From NCBI RefSeq assembly GCF_910592395.1, contig NC_088308.1:18119501-18183500 (forward strand): 64,000 nucleotides of DNA, read 5' to 3'. Below the pieces are notes generated by a model, which did no database searches, was not told the DNA's origin, and saw nothing but the letters and a program-made list of their open reading frames with translations. Made by a program: the position numbers and the translations under genes. Positions within the stretch are counted from its first letter, which is position 1; every line of letters starts with the position of its first letter. This document shows, piece after piece, positions 37,201-51,800 of the stretch. The stretch is from Lineus longissimus (Eukaryota; Nemertea; Pilidiophora; Heteronemertea; Lineidae).

Positions 37201-40200
37201 TCCCCGTCTCTCATGTGAAAAATACAAGTGATTTGTTCTACAATGTAATATTGCACGCAAGACACATCCGAAATATAATCAGGCCCGAAGAGCGATATCC
37301 AGATTAGTTCAACATTTGGTCAGAAGATGGAACTGTTGTTCCCCACTTTCGTATTTGGTTGTGACCAGTTTCATCTGCCATTCACACGTTTCTTTGCGAC
37401 AGAATTGCCATCAATGGAACAATCGTGGAACGAGGATGCATGCCGCAATGCCCTTTTCCGAAGCCATTGGATTTCCATTGGAGGCCAGATGTATTGATGG
37501 TGTCAGAACTACAAACGTGGAAATTTCGGTTCAAATAACTCATGCCGGTGCGGAAGAGGATCAATGGCCTTTGTTTAATTCATTGGGTCGTCACCTCACT
37601 GACACACTCAGTAAATATTTGAGGTATTTCCCCCGATACATTTGTACCTTCAAGTAGATGAATAATGCAGAATTATACTTCTCTTACACATTTTAGAACT
37701 TCAAACAAACCTGAGGAGTGGAATGATCCATTAAAATAGAACTTGAAGACATGCAGCCCACTTGAGTATGAAACTGCTCGGTTCTGGGTAATTAATACCT
37801 AACACAAAATGCCAATAACTTTAAAGGAAGACTGTAGGCAGGAGGTAGCCAGTCAAATTGATCATCTTAAGGTTACTAATACCTAGTTGGGGACCTGGGT
37901 TGTTTGTTTCAGCTAAAATGATATGTATTATACATGCATGAATAATTTCAATGTATTGTCAGATGGGAGAGACCCCTATTAGTGTCTTAGCATAACTTGA
38001 TTTAACCTACCTGCCTCCTGCCTAGACTCTCTTTAAAAACAGTCAACACTTTTAAAAGCACCATGAACTATTTAATGGGATATTGAGCGCAGTGTTTTGT
38101 AGGCTGTATAGGTCTTTATCTGCTCATGGTTTAAATTATTGGCAGTAGTTTGGGATGTTTTGTTGCAAAGATCAGAAAACCGATTGGCACCGGCAAACAT
38201 TTTCAGTAACAACTTTTCAAGTTGGGATTATGGCACCATAGTATTGGATAGACGTCACGTCACTCACAGAACTGTGTGAGGCTGCATGAGGCCTTATTCC
38301 ATGACTCGAAACAGTGGAGAACCCACATCAAAATTAGCCACCTCCACCAAACATATGTGGGGATAAAACATGGTGGTCGGTCTAGAAGACTTGTTCAGAG
38401 AAACAAATCATTTATCAAAGAAAAAGAACAAAACCAAATTAATAATAAATTGATTTTATTTATTTATGCAAATTATGCATACAGAGCTGTATGAAATGTA
38501 TTTCTAATTGATCACTAGTGAAAAAAACATCTTCAGAAATCGTGTCGGTGGAAAATTGCCACATTAAAGACAAAAGCATCACCCAAATTCTTGTCATCAC
38601 TATTCCTTGAAAGTCTGACCCAACTGCCTGCTCCAAGTCCTATCGACTCCCTTTGACAAAACATGAGGACTCCGAGCATTAAGACGCTTCCCAGTGTACA
38701 GTTTTATGTACAACATTTCATTTGAACCCAATATACCTTATACCAGGAGAACAGGTTGCAATTTTTGTCAAAGAACACCTGCAATGTTTCTTGCACAACA
38801 AAATTGCAGCATGTGAGACTGCGCTCTGCATTGCCATTTTTGTTGTGCAACAAAAATTGCAGGTGTGGAGCTTGTCCTGCAACTACAATAGCAGCTGACC
38901 AGATGTCAGTATGTACATCACATCAATTGCAGCTGCCCGCTAGATATTTGCAGCATGTATGCGTGACAGCAAAAATTGTAGCATGTGTGCCTGGAATAAC
39001 ACCCCGCAAACCCCCTTCCCTTATTCAAATTGTGCCGTTGAAATCCAAGTTTTCTACAGTTTATATATACAAGAAGTGTCGAACTCAGGTACTTTTGAAT
39101 TTCTTCCATCAAAAACTACAATTACACCCTCACATTAGTTTACTGATGTTGTTGTGTCCAAGTCAAAGTATACCCATCCTGAACCTCATGGTCTACACTT
39201 CCTCTAAACATAGCCGGGGTATTTTTATATCTTGATAAGATGCAAAAACCTTGGTGGTCAAGATGAGTCTACCTGGCTATTGCCCGAGTCGCAAACTGCT
39301 CATCAGGCTCAAGCGTATCCGGAATTCTGCTGATTTTGAGCCTAGCGCTCCAATCAACATGCCACTGTTGTGTAATGCCTTCCTTATTACAATAGCAAAT
39401 GTAGAGAGAGTAATCTGTGCCCATCATCCTATGATATCATTCCAAGATACTATTGCTAGGTCATTAAAACGTAATTAAACACTTAATTGAGATGACTATC
39501 TGCCTAATTAGTGGTGTAAAATTACTGATGTAGGCAAGATGGCGAATTGTAAGTGGATATGTTTAATTTTATACATCGAATTATACAATCCCACTCCTAC
39601 ATGTAATCATCTACATCTCAGTGGAAAGAATGATATCCAAACAGCCATGTATTTATTTCAGGGACATTCTAATGTCAAGCACCTTTAGAAGACACATATG
39701 AATGAATTTTAACTATTTTAAACCAAGTCTGGAAGGTCTCTTCCTTTATTTAAGAGTTCAGTAACCATTCTTTGGAATAAACGTTGAATTTCATTATTGC
39801 CATCAAGCACAGGCCCAAACCTCTCAATTTATACAACAGTTTGATTTTACAAATTTGCATGTTTCAGCAGAAATTCTCCAACACCCCTCAACATGTAGGC
39901 CCATATCATCATTGTGAATATAACAACATTGATAACGGGCTTCTCTCTTTAGGAAATATATGGAAACCAGTCAAATCAAAATAATTGAACTGTTTGATAA
40001 AAGTAATATAAATGGCCATTAAACATTGCATAACTTGCAATTTAACCTCAATTGTCTAATTAAAACCCTCACTGCATTTTCAATCAAGTGAAAAAACATG
40101 GCAACAAGGCATGAAATAAAGTCAAGGAACAAAGAACAGGCTATACATGTATACAGTTCAATAAGGACTTCACCTAATAAAAGCACGAAATAGAATTATG

Positions 40201-41039
40201 CTCATCCCCTTTGTCCTTAAGATATGATGAGCCTTGAATATTATTATATTTTCAAAGAAAAAATTGACTACAGTATAAATAACTCTACTGGGCTTTTGAA
40301 ACTTTACAACCAAGCTAAATCCCAACGTGAGGGAAGGCCTTTCAACTGCATAAGTTTGCTCACAGCCTCTTTTTTTCACTTATATGGGCGACTTCACTCT
40401 GGCTAATTTGTGCGCATTGTTTTGTGTAGTCATTCTGATTCACTGGTCATAAAACTGCCCTTTCTAAAAAAAACTGTTAATTTACATGTAATTGTTTTAG
40501 CATTGGATGAGCTCTTAAAAGGACCACACTCTTGGACGAAACCCGTGTGTGTTTGTACGTATGGGATCATGAAGTTTACACTTGACATATAATGTACCTT
40601 GAACGATACTCAATGCTAAAAGATACATCTATGTGACAATGGTGATCTTAAGTTGAATTCTGAACATTGTGCTAAAGTCATGAATGATCACCTAGCAAAA
40701 CTCTTGCGTAGTAGAACGGATGACGTTTCTGCCTGCTTTCCCTAGCAGAAAATATAAATTTTCTGTTTTCATAGCAACAGAAACACGAACCAATGCATAT
40801 ATTCGTTTCGCTATCGGTGATGAAAAACATGGCGTTTCACACTTAACATAAAATGATTATGCAAGCATTAAACAGATGATGGGGAAACACAATGCCTATT
40901 CTATATTTCAGTCTCAGACCCTGACCTTTTGTTGAATGAAAATCTCCAAGAGACCAAACTTAAAGGAACTCTTTAATAATCGGTCCAAGTAAGTCATCAA
41001 CATCCAAAAAATAGGCAAGGTGCCTTCCCAATGCATTGC

Positions 41040-41180
41040 AAGCCCTGCAGTATTATTCAAAAAGCATCATAATACATAATGTAGATGGTAAGAAAGCCCT
41101 GCACATTTTTCAAATAGCATCATATTTGATCTTATAATAAAGCCCTGCTGATTCTTTATAGCATCATGGATGTTGCAGGC
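41040..41180. repeat. Three diverged ~50-bp units (AAGCCCTGC...GCATCAT)
   Basis: AAGCCCTGC followed by about 20 bp and a GCATCAT word occurs at about 41040, 41093 and 41141. It immediately precedes the 35-bp minisatellite. Confidence 0.6.
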
Positions 41181-41251
41181 ATCAATCATAAAACATCCAA
41201 ACAAAAATCTTGGGTTTGGATTCTGTGGATCCCTCCGGCCTCTATCCACCC

Positions 41252-41735
41252 CAAGGAGAAGTGTGGTCCATCAGAGACCTCCATCCCTTGGAGAAGTGAG
41301 GTCTATCTCAGGCCTCCACCCCTAGGAGAAGTGAGGTCCATCTGAGACCTCCATCCCTCGGAGAAGTGAGGTCAGTCTCAGGCCACCATCCCTAGGAGAA
41401 GTGAGGTCGATCTCAGGCCTCCATCACTTGAAGAAGTGAGGTCAGTCTCAGGCCACCACCCCTTGGAGAAGTGAGGTCCATCTCAGACCTCCATCACTTG
41501 AAGAAGTGAGGTCAGTCTCAGGCCACCACCCCTAGGAGAAGTGAGGTCCATCTCAGACCTCCATCCCTTGAAGAAATGAGGTCCATCTCAGACCTCCATC
41601 CCTTGAAGAAGTGAGGTCTATCTCAGGCCTCCATCACTTGAAGAAGTGAGGTCAGTCTCAGGCCTCCGCCCCTAGGAGAATGTCAAGACATTGAGGGTCA
41701 AGATGTCAACCCTAGGAGAAGTGAGGTCTGCATTA
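41252..41735. repeat. Minisatellite, ~13 units of 35 bp
   Basis: The unit GGAGAAGTGAGGTCYATCTC followed by AGGCCTCCACCCCTA repeats at 35-bp spacing (for example 41255 and 41290). Units fall into recurring variants (TTGGAG/TTGAAG/TAGGAG; GGTCCATC/GGTCAGTC), which suggests higher-order duplication of unit blocks. There are no spacers, so it is not CRISPR-like. Confidence 0.93.
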
Positions 41736-42318
41736 ACTCTTGTACCAGGAGCTATCACTATCACCACACGTCTCGATATCATATTTTTTTGTCTAGAAAT
41801 ATTATGACTGGCCTTTTAAGCAGTGAATGTCATCATTTGCACTTAGGTATTAACCTGATTTATTATCATCATCAATGCATATTTAGTCTACAACAGTTGT
41901 TTGGTCATTTTGACTGCAGCTAGCAACAACGTTTCAAAATAACCTAAAATATCAAAACAAATCACTCCGATGCGCACAGGTCATTAAATCTTACTTCAAA
42001 ACGTGAAAAATGTGTCCCATTATGCTTATCAGTATCGAGTGCAGTATTGAAAAGTTACGCAGTTAAATATCCAAAATATTCTTCTCTAGACTCAGCTGTT
42101 TGTGGTCTCGCCATGCCAGGATAGAAAAGAGCAACACAAACAGATGAATCTGGAGTTAGATCAATGTGGCACCCAAACATCAGTGCAATAAACTGACACG
42201 TGTCTCTCGTGCAACTCTTCTCAACAAACTTTAGTTCATTAAAAGTGGCATAAATTACAGAGTGAGATACATGTCAAAATACAATACAATATCAAATCAT
42301 CACAGTTCTAGTTCAATA

Positions 42319-42324
42319 TTTATT
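42319..42324 (-). terminator. Candidate fascin poly(A) signal AATAAA
   Basis: Minus-strand AATAAA about 335 nt past the fascin stop. Other downstream signals exist, so the 3' end is not fixed. Confidence 0.3.
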
Positions 42325-42657
42325 TCATCAATTTGTACAATTCCTATGCCATGACATTGGTATTTTTATGTACGATTCAGTCTTGATAGTACGCCACTTC
42401 CTTGACTCTCCAGTTAACAATGGACGCACTATGCCAAAGTGGCTGTGGTATTTTGTGGTGTCAAAATTTCACTCTCAGTACAGCATAAGTGTGGTGGCCG
42501 AGCAAAGCATAGATGTCCGTGTTATAAAAGAAAATTGTCATTGGCAGATCACGGTATAAGTCTCAATGTGTTCTTGGTCCATTAAGCAGCTTGATTCAGG
42601 TTACAAGCATGCCCGCAAAATCTAAAGTTCAACGCACAAACGTCAGAGTCTCTAGTT

Positions 42658-42863
42658 TTAATATTCCCACATGGTGGCACCACAAATTTCGTCGCCGTTT
42701 GCGGCAAGTGTACCATTCTGTTCTCCTCTAAGATAGCGACCATTGGGCGCCTTGATGGCGAATTTGGAGTGATCGCGGAATTCGAATCTGAACTTCTGTG
42801 GTTCGCTGCCCGTGACTGAGATTGAGGCATCGTCTCCTACCATCCAGTATTTACCATTTGATC
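42658..42863 (-). CDS. Fascin terminal coding exon
   Basis: Acceptor TTCTTGCAG, then 206 nt to TAA. It encodes the end of the last beta-trefoil domain, SNGKYWMVGDDAS through GATMWEY. It starts in phase 1, matching the AAAG end of the exon at 56195. Confidence 0.93.
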
Positions 42864-45800
42864 CTGCAAGAATAGAGGGGGCAAAATGTTATTGCTATTA
42901 GATGTTGAATATGTGAAAAGTTCTGAAGACAATTTTGACATATCATCAATGATCTCCGGGTTCTATGTTCTCAGGGTCCTATCTTCCCTGGTTTGTTTTC
43001 TGTTTCCAATGATCCTCAGGTGTGTTGTGGTCAGCAAAAAGGTCATCCCTGTAATTTTCCGTACCAGCTACTCTTTACAAACCATAAAATTGGTTCTTTT
43101 TGCATTTTAAGAGCAACAAAGAATCAATGGGATGATTGGACCCAGAGAGATTATATGGATTACCCCTAATCTGACTTTGGGCTCTGTTGTAGTGAGACCT
43201 AAAAAACTGTCAAAAAGAGTTAAAAGTTCCTTGCTTCGGCCTCGTTGCTCTGCCATATCTCACACATTTTGCATAACATATACTTAGCATGTTTTAAAGA
43301 TGATACCAAGAGATACACTCGAACGCTTACTCATTCGCTACGACAAAAAAAATACTAGCAATTTAATCTTAGCCATATTGAGGGTGTTACTCATGACTAG
43401 CCGACAGGTAACACCGAGACGGGTGGAAAAAGTTTCTACACTCAATACCCGAGGATAGAACAGAATACAAACAAAAAGATAAAAGCTAACTATCTGCTTA
43501 ATTACAGAGAACGTTCAGTTATAGAGATGCTAGCACAATAGATGTTAGGCAACGCGAGATGGATTGATATAGCATATGTTATCAGTCGAAAAGCACTCCC
43601 GATGATAGATACCGAATGCCTTATTGCATTGTGATCATCTGGGTGATAGAAACCTTGCTGCATGGTGGTGCTTCATGGATCTCCAGTCTTTTGTTATGCA
43701 ACCAATCCATGCAAGGGGAGGAACACATAAATGACCTTGGTTTGACAGTTATAGTTATTGAAAAAGTTGACTGATTTCTATTCTTATTACAGTTGTTCCA
43801 GAAAAGGGGATGGGAATGGTCATTTCTGCTTGCCAGGACGGGTCGAAAAATTACTGTCTGGATTCAGGATAGTGAGATTTGAGAGCAGTGGATTGCATTG
43901 AAATTTCCCTGAAGCCAGGATATCCTGGGCCTTCATTCAGACCCCAGTCAAGTCTTCCAATCTATTTCTCTGGCATTCTTCTGCCCAAGTGAAAGTCATT
44001 GATAGCATTCATTGACACATACACACGAAACATATTGCATTTCTTGTGAATAGAACAGATACCCCAGACAATATCTGCACACAAGGGCAGAATATACGAC
44101 CTGGATTTGTGAAGCGGAAAACCGGAAGAAATCATTGTGGAACTTTTTCTCACTATCTGGCATTCTATTACACATCAAACATACACCCCAGACAATGTAT
44201 GACTGCAGATGCGAAAAAAAGAGCAAAGAAAACATTATAGAATTTTTTTTCTTGCTAGCATTCCCGCCATAACATGATTAAATAAATAGCATACTGCGTG
44301 CTATATTCCTTCTGGCTTAGATTGAAAGACGAGACTGAGATTTTGAGTATAGGTTTAGCATCATGATAACATGATAAGTAGTTGAGCCAATCCTGTAATG
44401 TACACTCACCCGGCAGACACTGTTTTGAAAACGTCTTTGTTTTAATAGCTAAGAATGCAATGTCCAAATGTACCAGATTACACCACGTAGATGCTGTTAT
44501 CATTATCATCACCTGTCACTGAAATTATCATCATCATCATCCATAACCACTATTACCATTGACAAATCTACTTCATCATCATTTCCAACACCACACATCA
44601 ATCCTCTACTTTCCTATTCTGTTCACTCAGTTTCAAAATCAAATCTAGCTGATTGCCAACTCGATGCTCAAGTAATCACCCCCCCCCCCTTTCCACATCA
44701 GCAGGTGTGGAACCAAACAATACATTGAGATCCACAATGATTGAAGGCAATTTGACGTCTCAAGGCAATAGTCTCAAAGCTTGGGCAATGGTTTAACGAT
44801 CAAGGATTTCGAGGAAGTCTGATGTACAATAGTACGCCTCAACCTAATCACTTGCAATTACATTCTTGGAAGAGTTTCGATGCTGTTGAAATTTATTCGA
44901 TGACCTTAGGTCAATAGGTTTCCCCTATTTCCGATACCAATATTGCCACGATACACCTGGATAAACAGGTATTTTGTTTTAAGTCTGACAGTAGGTGAAG
45001 TAGTCTGAAAAAGTTGAAGAGGTACGTCTGAGTTTTGATTAAACATACCATATGTTACGCAGGGTGACTCATGTGGTGCTTGGTATCAAACTTCCTTTCT
45101 CTTGACTGCTTTATTCCACGAAATATCCATCCCAAAGTATTCCTAAATTGTGTTCTCATTCCCTAAAAAGTTGCTATAAACTATAAACTAGCCACTAATG
45201 TGACAATGCTATTGAGCGATGGTGTTGGGTGGATAGACAATTTCATTTCAACAAACTTCCACTGCGCCCGAAATCAAATTGCAGTTAAACAAAGCGAAAG
45301 CAGCATGAGTGGAGTCCTCCATACTTCAAGAAAAAGTTGATCCATTTGGGCTTAGATCACATCACAATCAACATCAATTCATATTCAGCAGACATGGAAG
45401 TAACAGATAGTTGAAAGTGATTGCTGAGTCTTTGTAAAGTAGGCAAAGCCACACTTCTTAAAACCTTGTTAACACAGACACAAATTGAGCCCTGAAGCAG
45501 ACGGATTATTTTTTCTCTTTCAGACCTCTTGAGTATTGAGTCAAATACGATCTTCAGAAATTGAAAAGGTTGCCACCTTGGGTGGGATGACTCAAAATGT
45601 GCATTGAAAGGTATCTCTTAGGCATCTCAAAGATGAAGACTAGGCTCAAACTGATGAGTAAATACAGGCCGAGTCAGTTTAGAGGTATGTTTTGTGAAGG
45701 AAATCAGCCAATCTAATCAGGATATTAGACTTTCCCAACAATTACCAAGAACTCCCCTGATTGGAAGTGAGAAAAGTCATTCAGTGGCTCTAGTGGGTGA

Positions 45801-48800
45801 GCATCCAGGCTCATGATCAGCAGGTCATGGGTTTGAGTTGACTCTTGGAGGATCAACAAAGGAAGTAATATTCCCAGTTGCTTTTACGTTAGGATCCCTG
45901 CAGAGAAGTTAAGGACATCATGAAATATCACCAGGGATCAACACAATCGACCACCTAATGCTTTCCGCCTTATTGAGTTATTGACTCAAAAGATGATCCT
46001 ATGTAATGTACACTGTATCGCATAAAGGTGATCACTTCATTATTCATGGATTGCCGACTTATTGAGTGCGAACAAGATAACCAGGGACATACGTCTGCAC
46101 AACGGTTCGACTGTGATCCGCATATTTGTGACTCGCTCTACCAAAACTAGGCGCTTGTCGCATCTGAACTTGACAGGTTGATACGGATTTGTTGTTCATT
46201 TCCCTATTGTAGACCTTTTGTGAAATCTATTACAAACTGATTTGGTCACATTTCACAAAAGGTCTACAATAGGGAAATGAACAACAAGTCTGTATCAACC
46301 TGGCAAGTTCAGATGCGACAAGCGCCTAGTTTTGGTAGAGCGGGTCACATTTTGCTCAACACAAACATTTTAGCGTTGATTAGGCCAAATATTGCGAGGC
46401 CAAAAACAGCAACAGCAAATGGACTTTCAGAAGTAGACAAATATTATTTTGAGATAAAAGGATTGTTTCACCTTCAAGTCATTTTCAAAGAATATCACTC
46501 AGACAATCAAGTAAACATCACATCAAGCTGAAGCATGTTGGATGCTCAACAGAAAACCTAGCCATTGCTGGGTATACATAGTTGCTTATTAACCTTCTAA
46601 TCATCATTCCTTGAAAAAGTTATACCTTGAGGAGACATGGTAACCTGAATACCAATTATTCTGATACAGGTAGTTGTATAGATTGATAGTTTTAAAAAAT
46701 CAATGCATAAAAAGTGTAGGTGGAATATGATTGAAGATATCTAAACCTGTACACTGTTCTTTGGCAAAAATTTCTGCCACTCGTTGCACTACAGGTATGC
46801 TTTGCTTCAATGGCTTTGCTTAGGGTGTGGCTTTCTATGGTTAGATCTGCAATTAGTTTTTGAGATGCTCTCTAATGCTGATTACAAAATCATGACTGTT
46901 GGAGGTTTTTTCGAACAGTCACAAAAGTATAGTTGCTGCCTTCTTTCTCTTCAACAGACCCTAGATGCTATACTCTATGAAGCCAATAGCAATGCATTTA
47001 CGCACTGACATTTCAAGCAGAGTGAATGTATTTATTATGCAGCCCCCTGGTATAAAGAAATTGAGAAATGATGCAGTTACAGGAAATGAGTTGATGCATA
47101 GACATCTTGTCCAATGAATCAGATGACAGAGCTATAGATAACATTACATTCCTTACACAACTGTTAACATACCGGTAGATAAAAAGCTCATTATTATGAA
47201 AAGTAAGATGTCATGGAAATATATCTAAACATTCCCTACTGCGATATCTCTTCTGATGGCATGCCACACACAGCGCTCATAATGTCCACAAGTCTAGACT
47301 GATACGGTGACAGAGCATGACATGGTGATTCATAAAGGGTCTACCCTTCTCAAAGGGACAACAGTAGGCAGACATTACTGGAGTACTGGAACCGAATTTG
47401 TCAATCTCGATGATGACTCAAATGTATTAAACACCTGTACTTTAGTCAATGAGGTGAAATGTCTAAGGGCTTTGAGTGAGAGCTGGAGAAGCGAGCATAG
47501 ACCCCTGGCCTGTTTTCCTAAGGATGCACTCACTGCATTTCTGTTCTTAATGACACCGTGAAACCCTCCTACAATAAACACTGGTCACGTCCAATTCTGA
47601 ATAAAAAGCTTGTACACTTCCTATCGACACGCGAAATCAAGGAGCGGATATTTTCCCTCTCTACCAGCGCAAAATTATTGATTTACGAAGGAACATCAAT
47701 CCCGTCACACTTCATAAGAATGGCTGATAAAATTCTTTGATATCGCCAGCAGAATTTCCAAGGAAACAACAAAATGTAAGATTGCAATGGCTAGTAATCC
47801 ACATCCTCACACCCACCATGTGAATGAGTTCAAATGCCATTTGTGACCCGCTCTACCAAAACTAAGCGCTTGTCGCATCTGAACTTGACAGGTTGATACG
47901 GACTTGTTGTTCATTTCCCTATTGTAGACCTTTTGTGAAATGTGACCAAATCAGTTTGTAATAGATTTCACAAAAGGTCTACAATAGGGAAATGAACAAC
48001 AAGTCCGTATCAACCTGTCGAGTTCAGATGCGACAAGCGCCTAGTTTTGGTAGAGCGAGTCACATTTGGGTAGTAATAGTATCAAGTATAGAATTTCAAT
48101 GGAAGATAGATACATTGTACAGCCTTCATTTTTAGTGTTGTATCAGATTTTTACCAGAAAGCGCACTGACACTTTTCACAGCAAAACCATGTTTAGAGAT
48201 TTATGGATGGAACCCATTTGGTCTGCTAGCTTAGCCTACCATGTCGACCTTCATCCAATAACCATTAAATCAATATACCTATACAGCTGGATGGAAGATC
48301 ATTACAGAGGCTGTCACCAGGGGCACATTTATAGTCGTTAACGTCATGGTCAAAATGACTTGGGCAGTCTGTGGGATTGCACATAATCACCTTACCCAGA
48401 AATAAATAATCTGGAGTTAGGCACCAACATCATTTTTGACATCCTGGCACCAGTTGTTTTCAATATACCCCGCCTCTCGATATTTCAAACTTGTATACGA
48501 AGAGGTAGGAGTATCAAAAACTTACTAGCATTGTACCCGTGGCGCAGGCAGGTTCAAATGGGCTATACCTTGAATAGATTGAATTTCAATAAACATCTAA
48601 TGCAATATCAAAGGAGCCTCACGAAGAGACAAAGTAAACCAACCATTTGTCCACAGATCGGACCTAGCTGTGGCGTGCTGTATGCGTGCATATAAAAGTA
48701 TATCAGTTGGTCCGATAGAGATGATGAGGCAATGCCTCGTTCCTTAGTTAGCAATATGCGCCTTTTTATACGGAGAAGAAGGAGTACCCAGATAGGCCTT

Positions 48801-51800
48801 CACATGTCGGCCTCCAAATGGCTCGAACCAATTGCACTATCACTACTATAACTTTAAAATGCGTGCTCCTCCTACATGTAGCCAGGTCTCGGGCAAGGCA
48901 CTTACTCGACAGGCAAGCTAGAAGTTCAGCACCGTGAGCAGCTCCTTGATAAGGCCATTTCAGGTTCAGCGCGCCTCTTCAGATCAAGTATTGAGAGCTG
49001 TGGTGAGCACATAAACATACCATGGTAACCTTCATTATCACGGGTTTATAGCTCTGGCTAACACAGCACCCATAAACAATAGACCACCAATTTGACCCCA
49101 GCTCCTTACTGCGGGAAAACCCAAGTCCAGCAACCGAAAGTACCAAAAATACATTTGAACTGCACACATACGTTTGTTTACAATTTCTTTCCCCGCGAAA
49201 TCTCGAAGATCAGGTGACCTACAATCGTGGATTGAAAATAACATTAACCTTAGTTCAGCAGGTCAACACGTGTACAGGCTGTTCCAATCACCCCCCTACA
49301 GCCAGCCGTTCAACAGGTAGTGTTGGTCACCCCACAGGGAGTGCAGGTAATTGATTAATCCCCTGCATAACTAAACAGCAATGGCTTGGCTTCCGTGAGT
49401 GGTAAGGAGAATTGACCGTGTCCGATTAAAAATCCCTCATTACTGCTTCGCTGAAGTAAATTTCCGAAAATAAACATGACGTTGCATCAGGATAACATAT
49501 CACCTGCAAACGTGCAAAATTTCGAGACGAAACACGACACCCAAATGGCACTTTAGCGAGCCGCCTTATAGTATTATGATATAGATATCTCAGGATGCAT
49601 TTTTGACTGGCATACATCTTGACTTGGCTGGGAAAGAGACTGCATTATAAGGTCGACAGTAAAAGCACACCTTACTGCAGAGATGGACAACAAAATCACT
49701 GCTCAAAGCCATGGTCAGAAGGTACAATAGCTGGTGTTCCTGGCCCGACTGGTCCACTGCTGAAGGCCACACCATCATGATTATGCATGTGGTTGTTTTG
49801 ATTTGAGATCAATAGCTTCTTGGGCGATGTTGGAAAATTATGTGTGACAATCAGTTTTTTCACCAGAGCTCGATATCTCCGGCCGGCAGTGGGAGTGACG
49901 GCACGAATGCATCTTGGAACCTCTAAAGCCTCTGGTTGGGAAAGTCACATGATTGTTATCATTGCCGTCAAGAAGGGATACAGCCACATCACTTTGAGCC
50001 TCGTGGTTAGCTTTCACATTCAAAATAGATAAATCATATCTCCTGGCATACCTTTGCAAAAACCTTGCAAAGCCATCGGAGGACATTCATTTCCAAGGGG
50101 GACATTTCGGCATTTTTCACTCCATTTCAGACCACGTTTTGACAAATCAACAGGAAGGTACTGTTTGAATATCATACATAACGCATAGGAATAGTTACGC
50201 CACTCTGTAGCAAACATCCAACAGAGTCGAATAGACATACAGAAGATCATTAAAAGTGTGATGTTTGGTATAGGGTCTTATCATGAGCAATCAGACTGGC
50301 CTTAGGGGCACCCAAATATGCATGCAGCAAGCCACAAACCAATGGTGATGATGTTTAGAATACTACTAGAACCCAGGATGGTGTTTAAAGTTAGCAATAA
50401 ACTTTGCTATCACCTGGTATGCTGAAAGATATGAAGATTCCCGCTGGGGATCTAGGATTCCAGCATATAGCCAGGGATCGATGTCACACCATGACCGAGA
50501 AAATCAGGAGATTATAGGGCAAGATCAATCTGAGTCATCAAATAAATGTTGGTATTGGCAGAGTATACTGCAGCATGCAGCAGCAGTATCTGATCTGAGT
50601 GATTTTGATGGAGTGCACCTAGGACTGATTCATAGAAAATCATGTAGAACCCACAGTAAATTTGATTTCACATGGATATAATGTGGAGCATTCACTTGGT
50701 ATAATGTAGTAAGCTCAAGACTAAACAAAACGAGTGCCAAATCTGGTGGGATGGAAGTTTTAGGATGCTCTAATGTGACTACAGATGGCTCAACACTGGT
50801 AACAGTGGACCAAAGTCGTCAGATACAAACAACTCTCGCTAGTCTTTGGCCAACTTTCGCAGGAACTGGGCCAGAGAATCCTGTACATATGTCAGCTCTG
50901 GGCCCATGGGCCAGGCTTGCTGGAAAGCGGATGGGGGCTCGTTTGCTTGACCTGGCAAAGGGAGCAGGAGGTACTGATACAAATGGTCTCAGTTTTACTT
51001 CTCATTTAAGGGACAAAGCAAAGTCTTGCCCAAGGGTCGCGTTCAAAATCTCCAATGATACTGCACTATTTGACCCAACATGCCAAATGTCCCAGTTCGA
51101 ATGTGATTATATTGATATCAAGCATCAATACCATGGGTTGGGTCACCACAGATATTGATCAGACTCTTTCAATCATATATTACTTCCTCTTTCTTGTATT
51201 CAAAGTATGTTGTAGAAAGCTTGATTACTTTGCAAGGTATGTCTAATAATACTTCATAATATATAATTCACCAGTGTTTCATGTAATTGGTCCGGGCTGG
51301 TCCAGTGTACGTTTAAGTGTAAGATTATACAGTTATTGGCATCGGTTCCCTTTACAGGATGCTGAGCATTCTGAGTTGAGATAGGGATGACTTCCATCAG
51401 GAAAAATGCCATAATAAATTGTAACAAAGAGAGCAGATGAATCACTTTGATTTAGAATGGAAGGAGCTTGATATGCCAAGCAAAAGAAGCATTTCTTGCA
51501 CGAGATATAGCAGGTTAACATGTTACGACTACATCCCTGGCTGCAGATCTTCACTCAGTATTCCGCCTACTTCAGACCAGACACAACAAGGCAGAGCATC
51601 TGAGACATACAATCCTGCCCCCCTCCCTCCCCGGGATTAAACCTGGGCCCAACTGTGTGGTAGCCAGCAGTGTTAACCACTTCGCCATGGCTCCTCACTC
51701 CTCACGTAAGCTCCTGTAATTCTTCCTTGATCACTCCCTACATAACCTCACAAGGGATATGAAAAGCCCCACTGGTCTCAGCAAAATCCTGAAGTCCACT

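Larger units (their letters stand above)
36466..42300. other. COX11-fascin convergent interval
   Basis: No recognisable gene. It holds the COX11 3' flank, a SINE-like remnant (37090-37200), an AT-rich stretch with TTGCAG-rich words (38756-39000) and two tandem arrays (41040-41735). Minus-strand AATAAA signals also occur near 38455-38465. The ORFs at 37316-37657 and 38756-39235 (+) show no family I can name and have no clear splice context. Confidence 0.45.

Noticed and set aside
41252-41735. Resemblance to a CRISPR array
   Set aside because: The 35-bp units are contiguous with no unique spacers, and the genome is eukaryotic.
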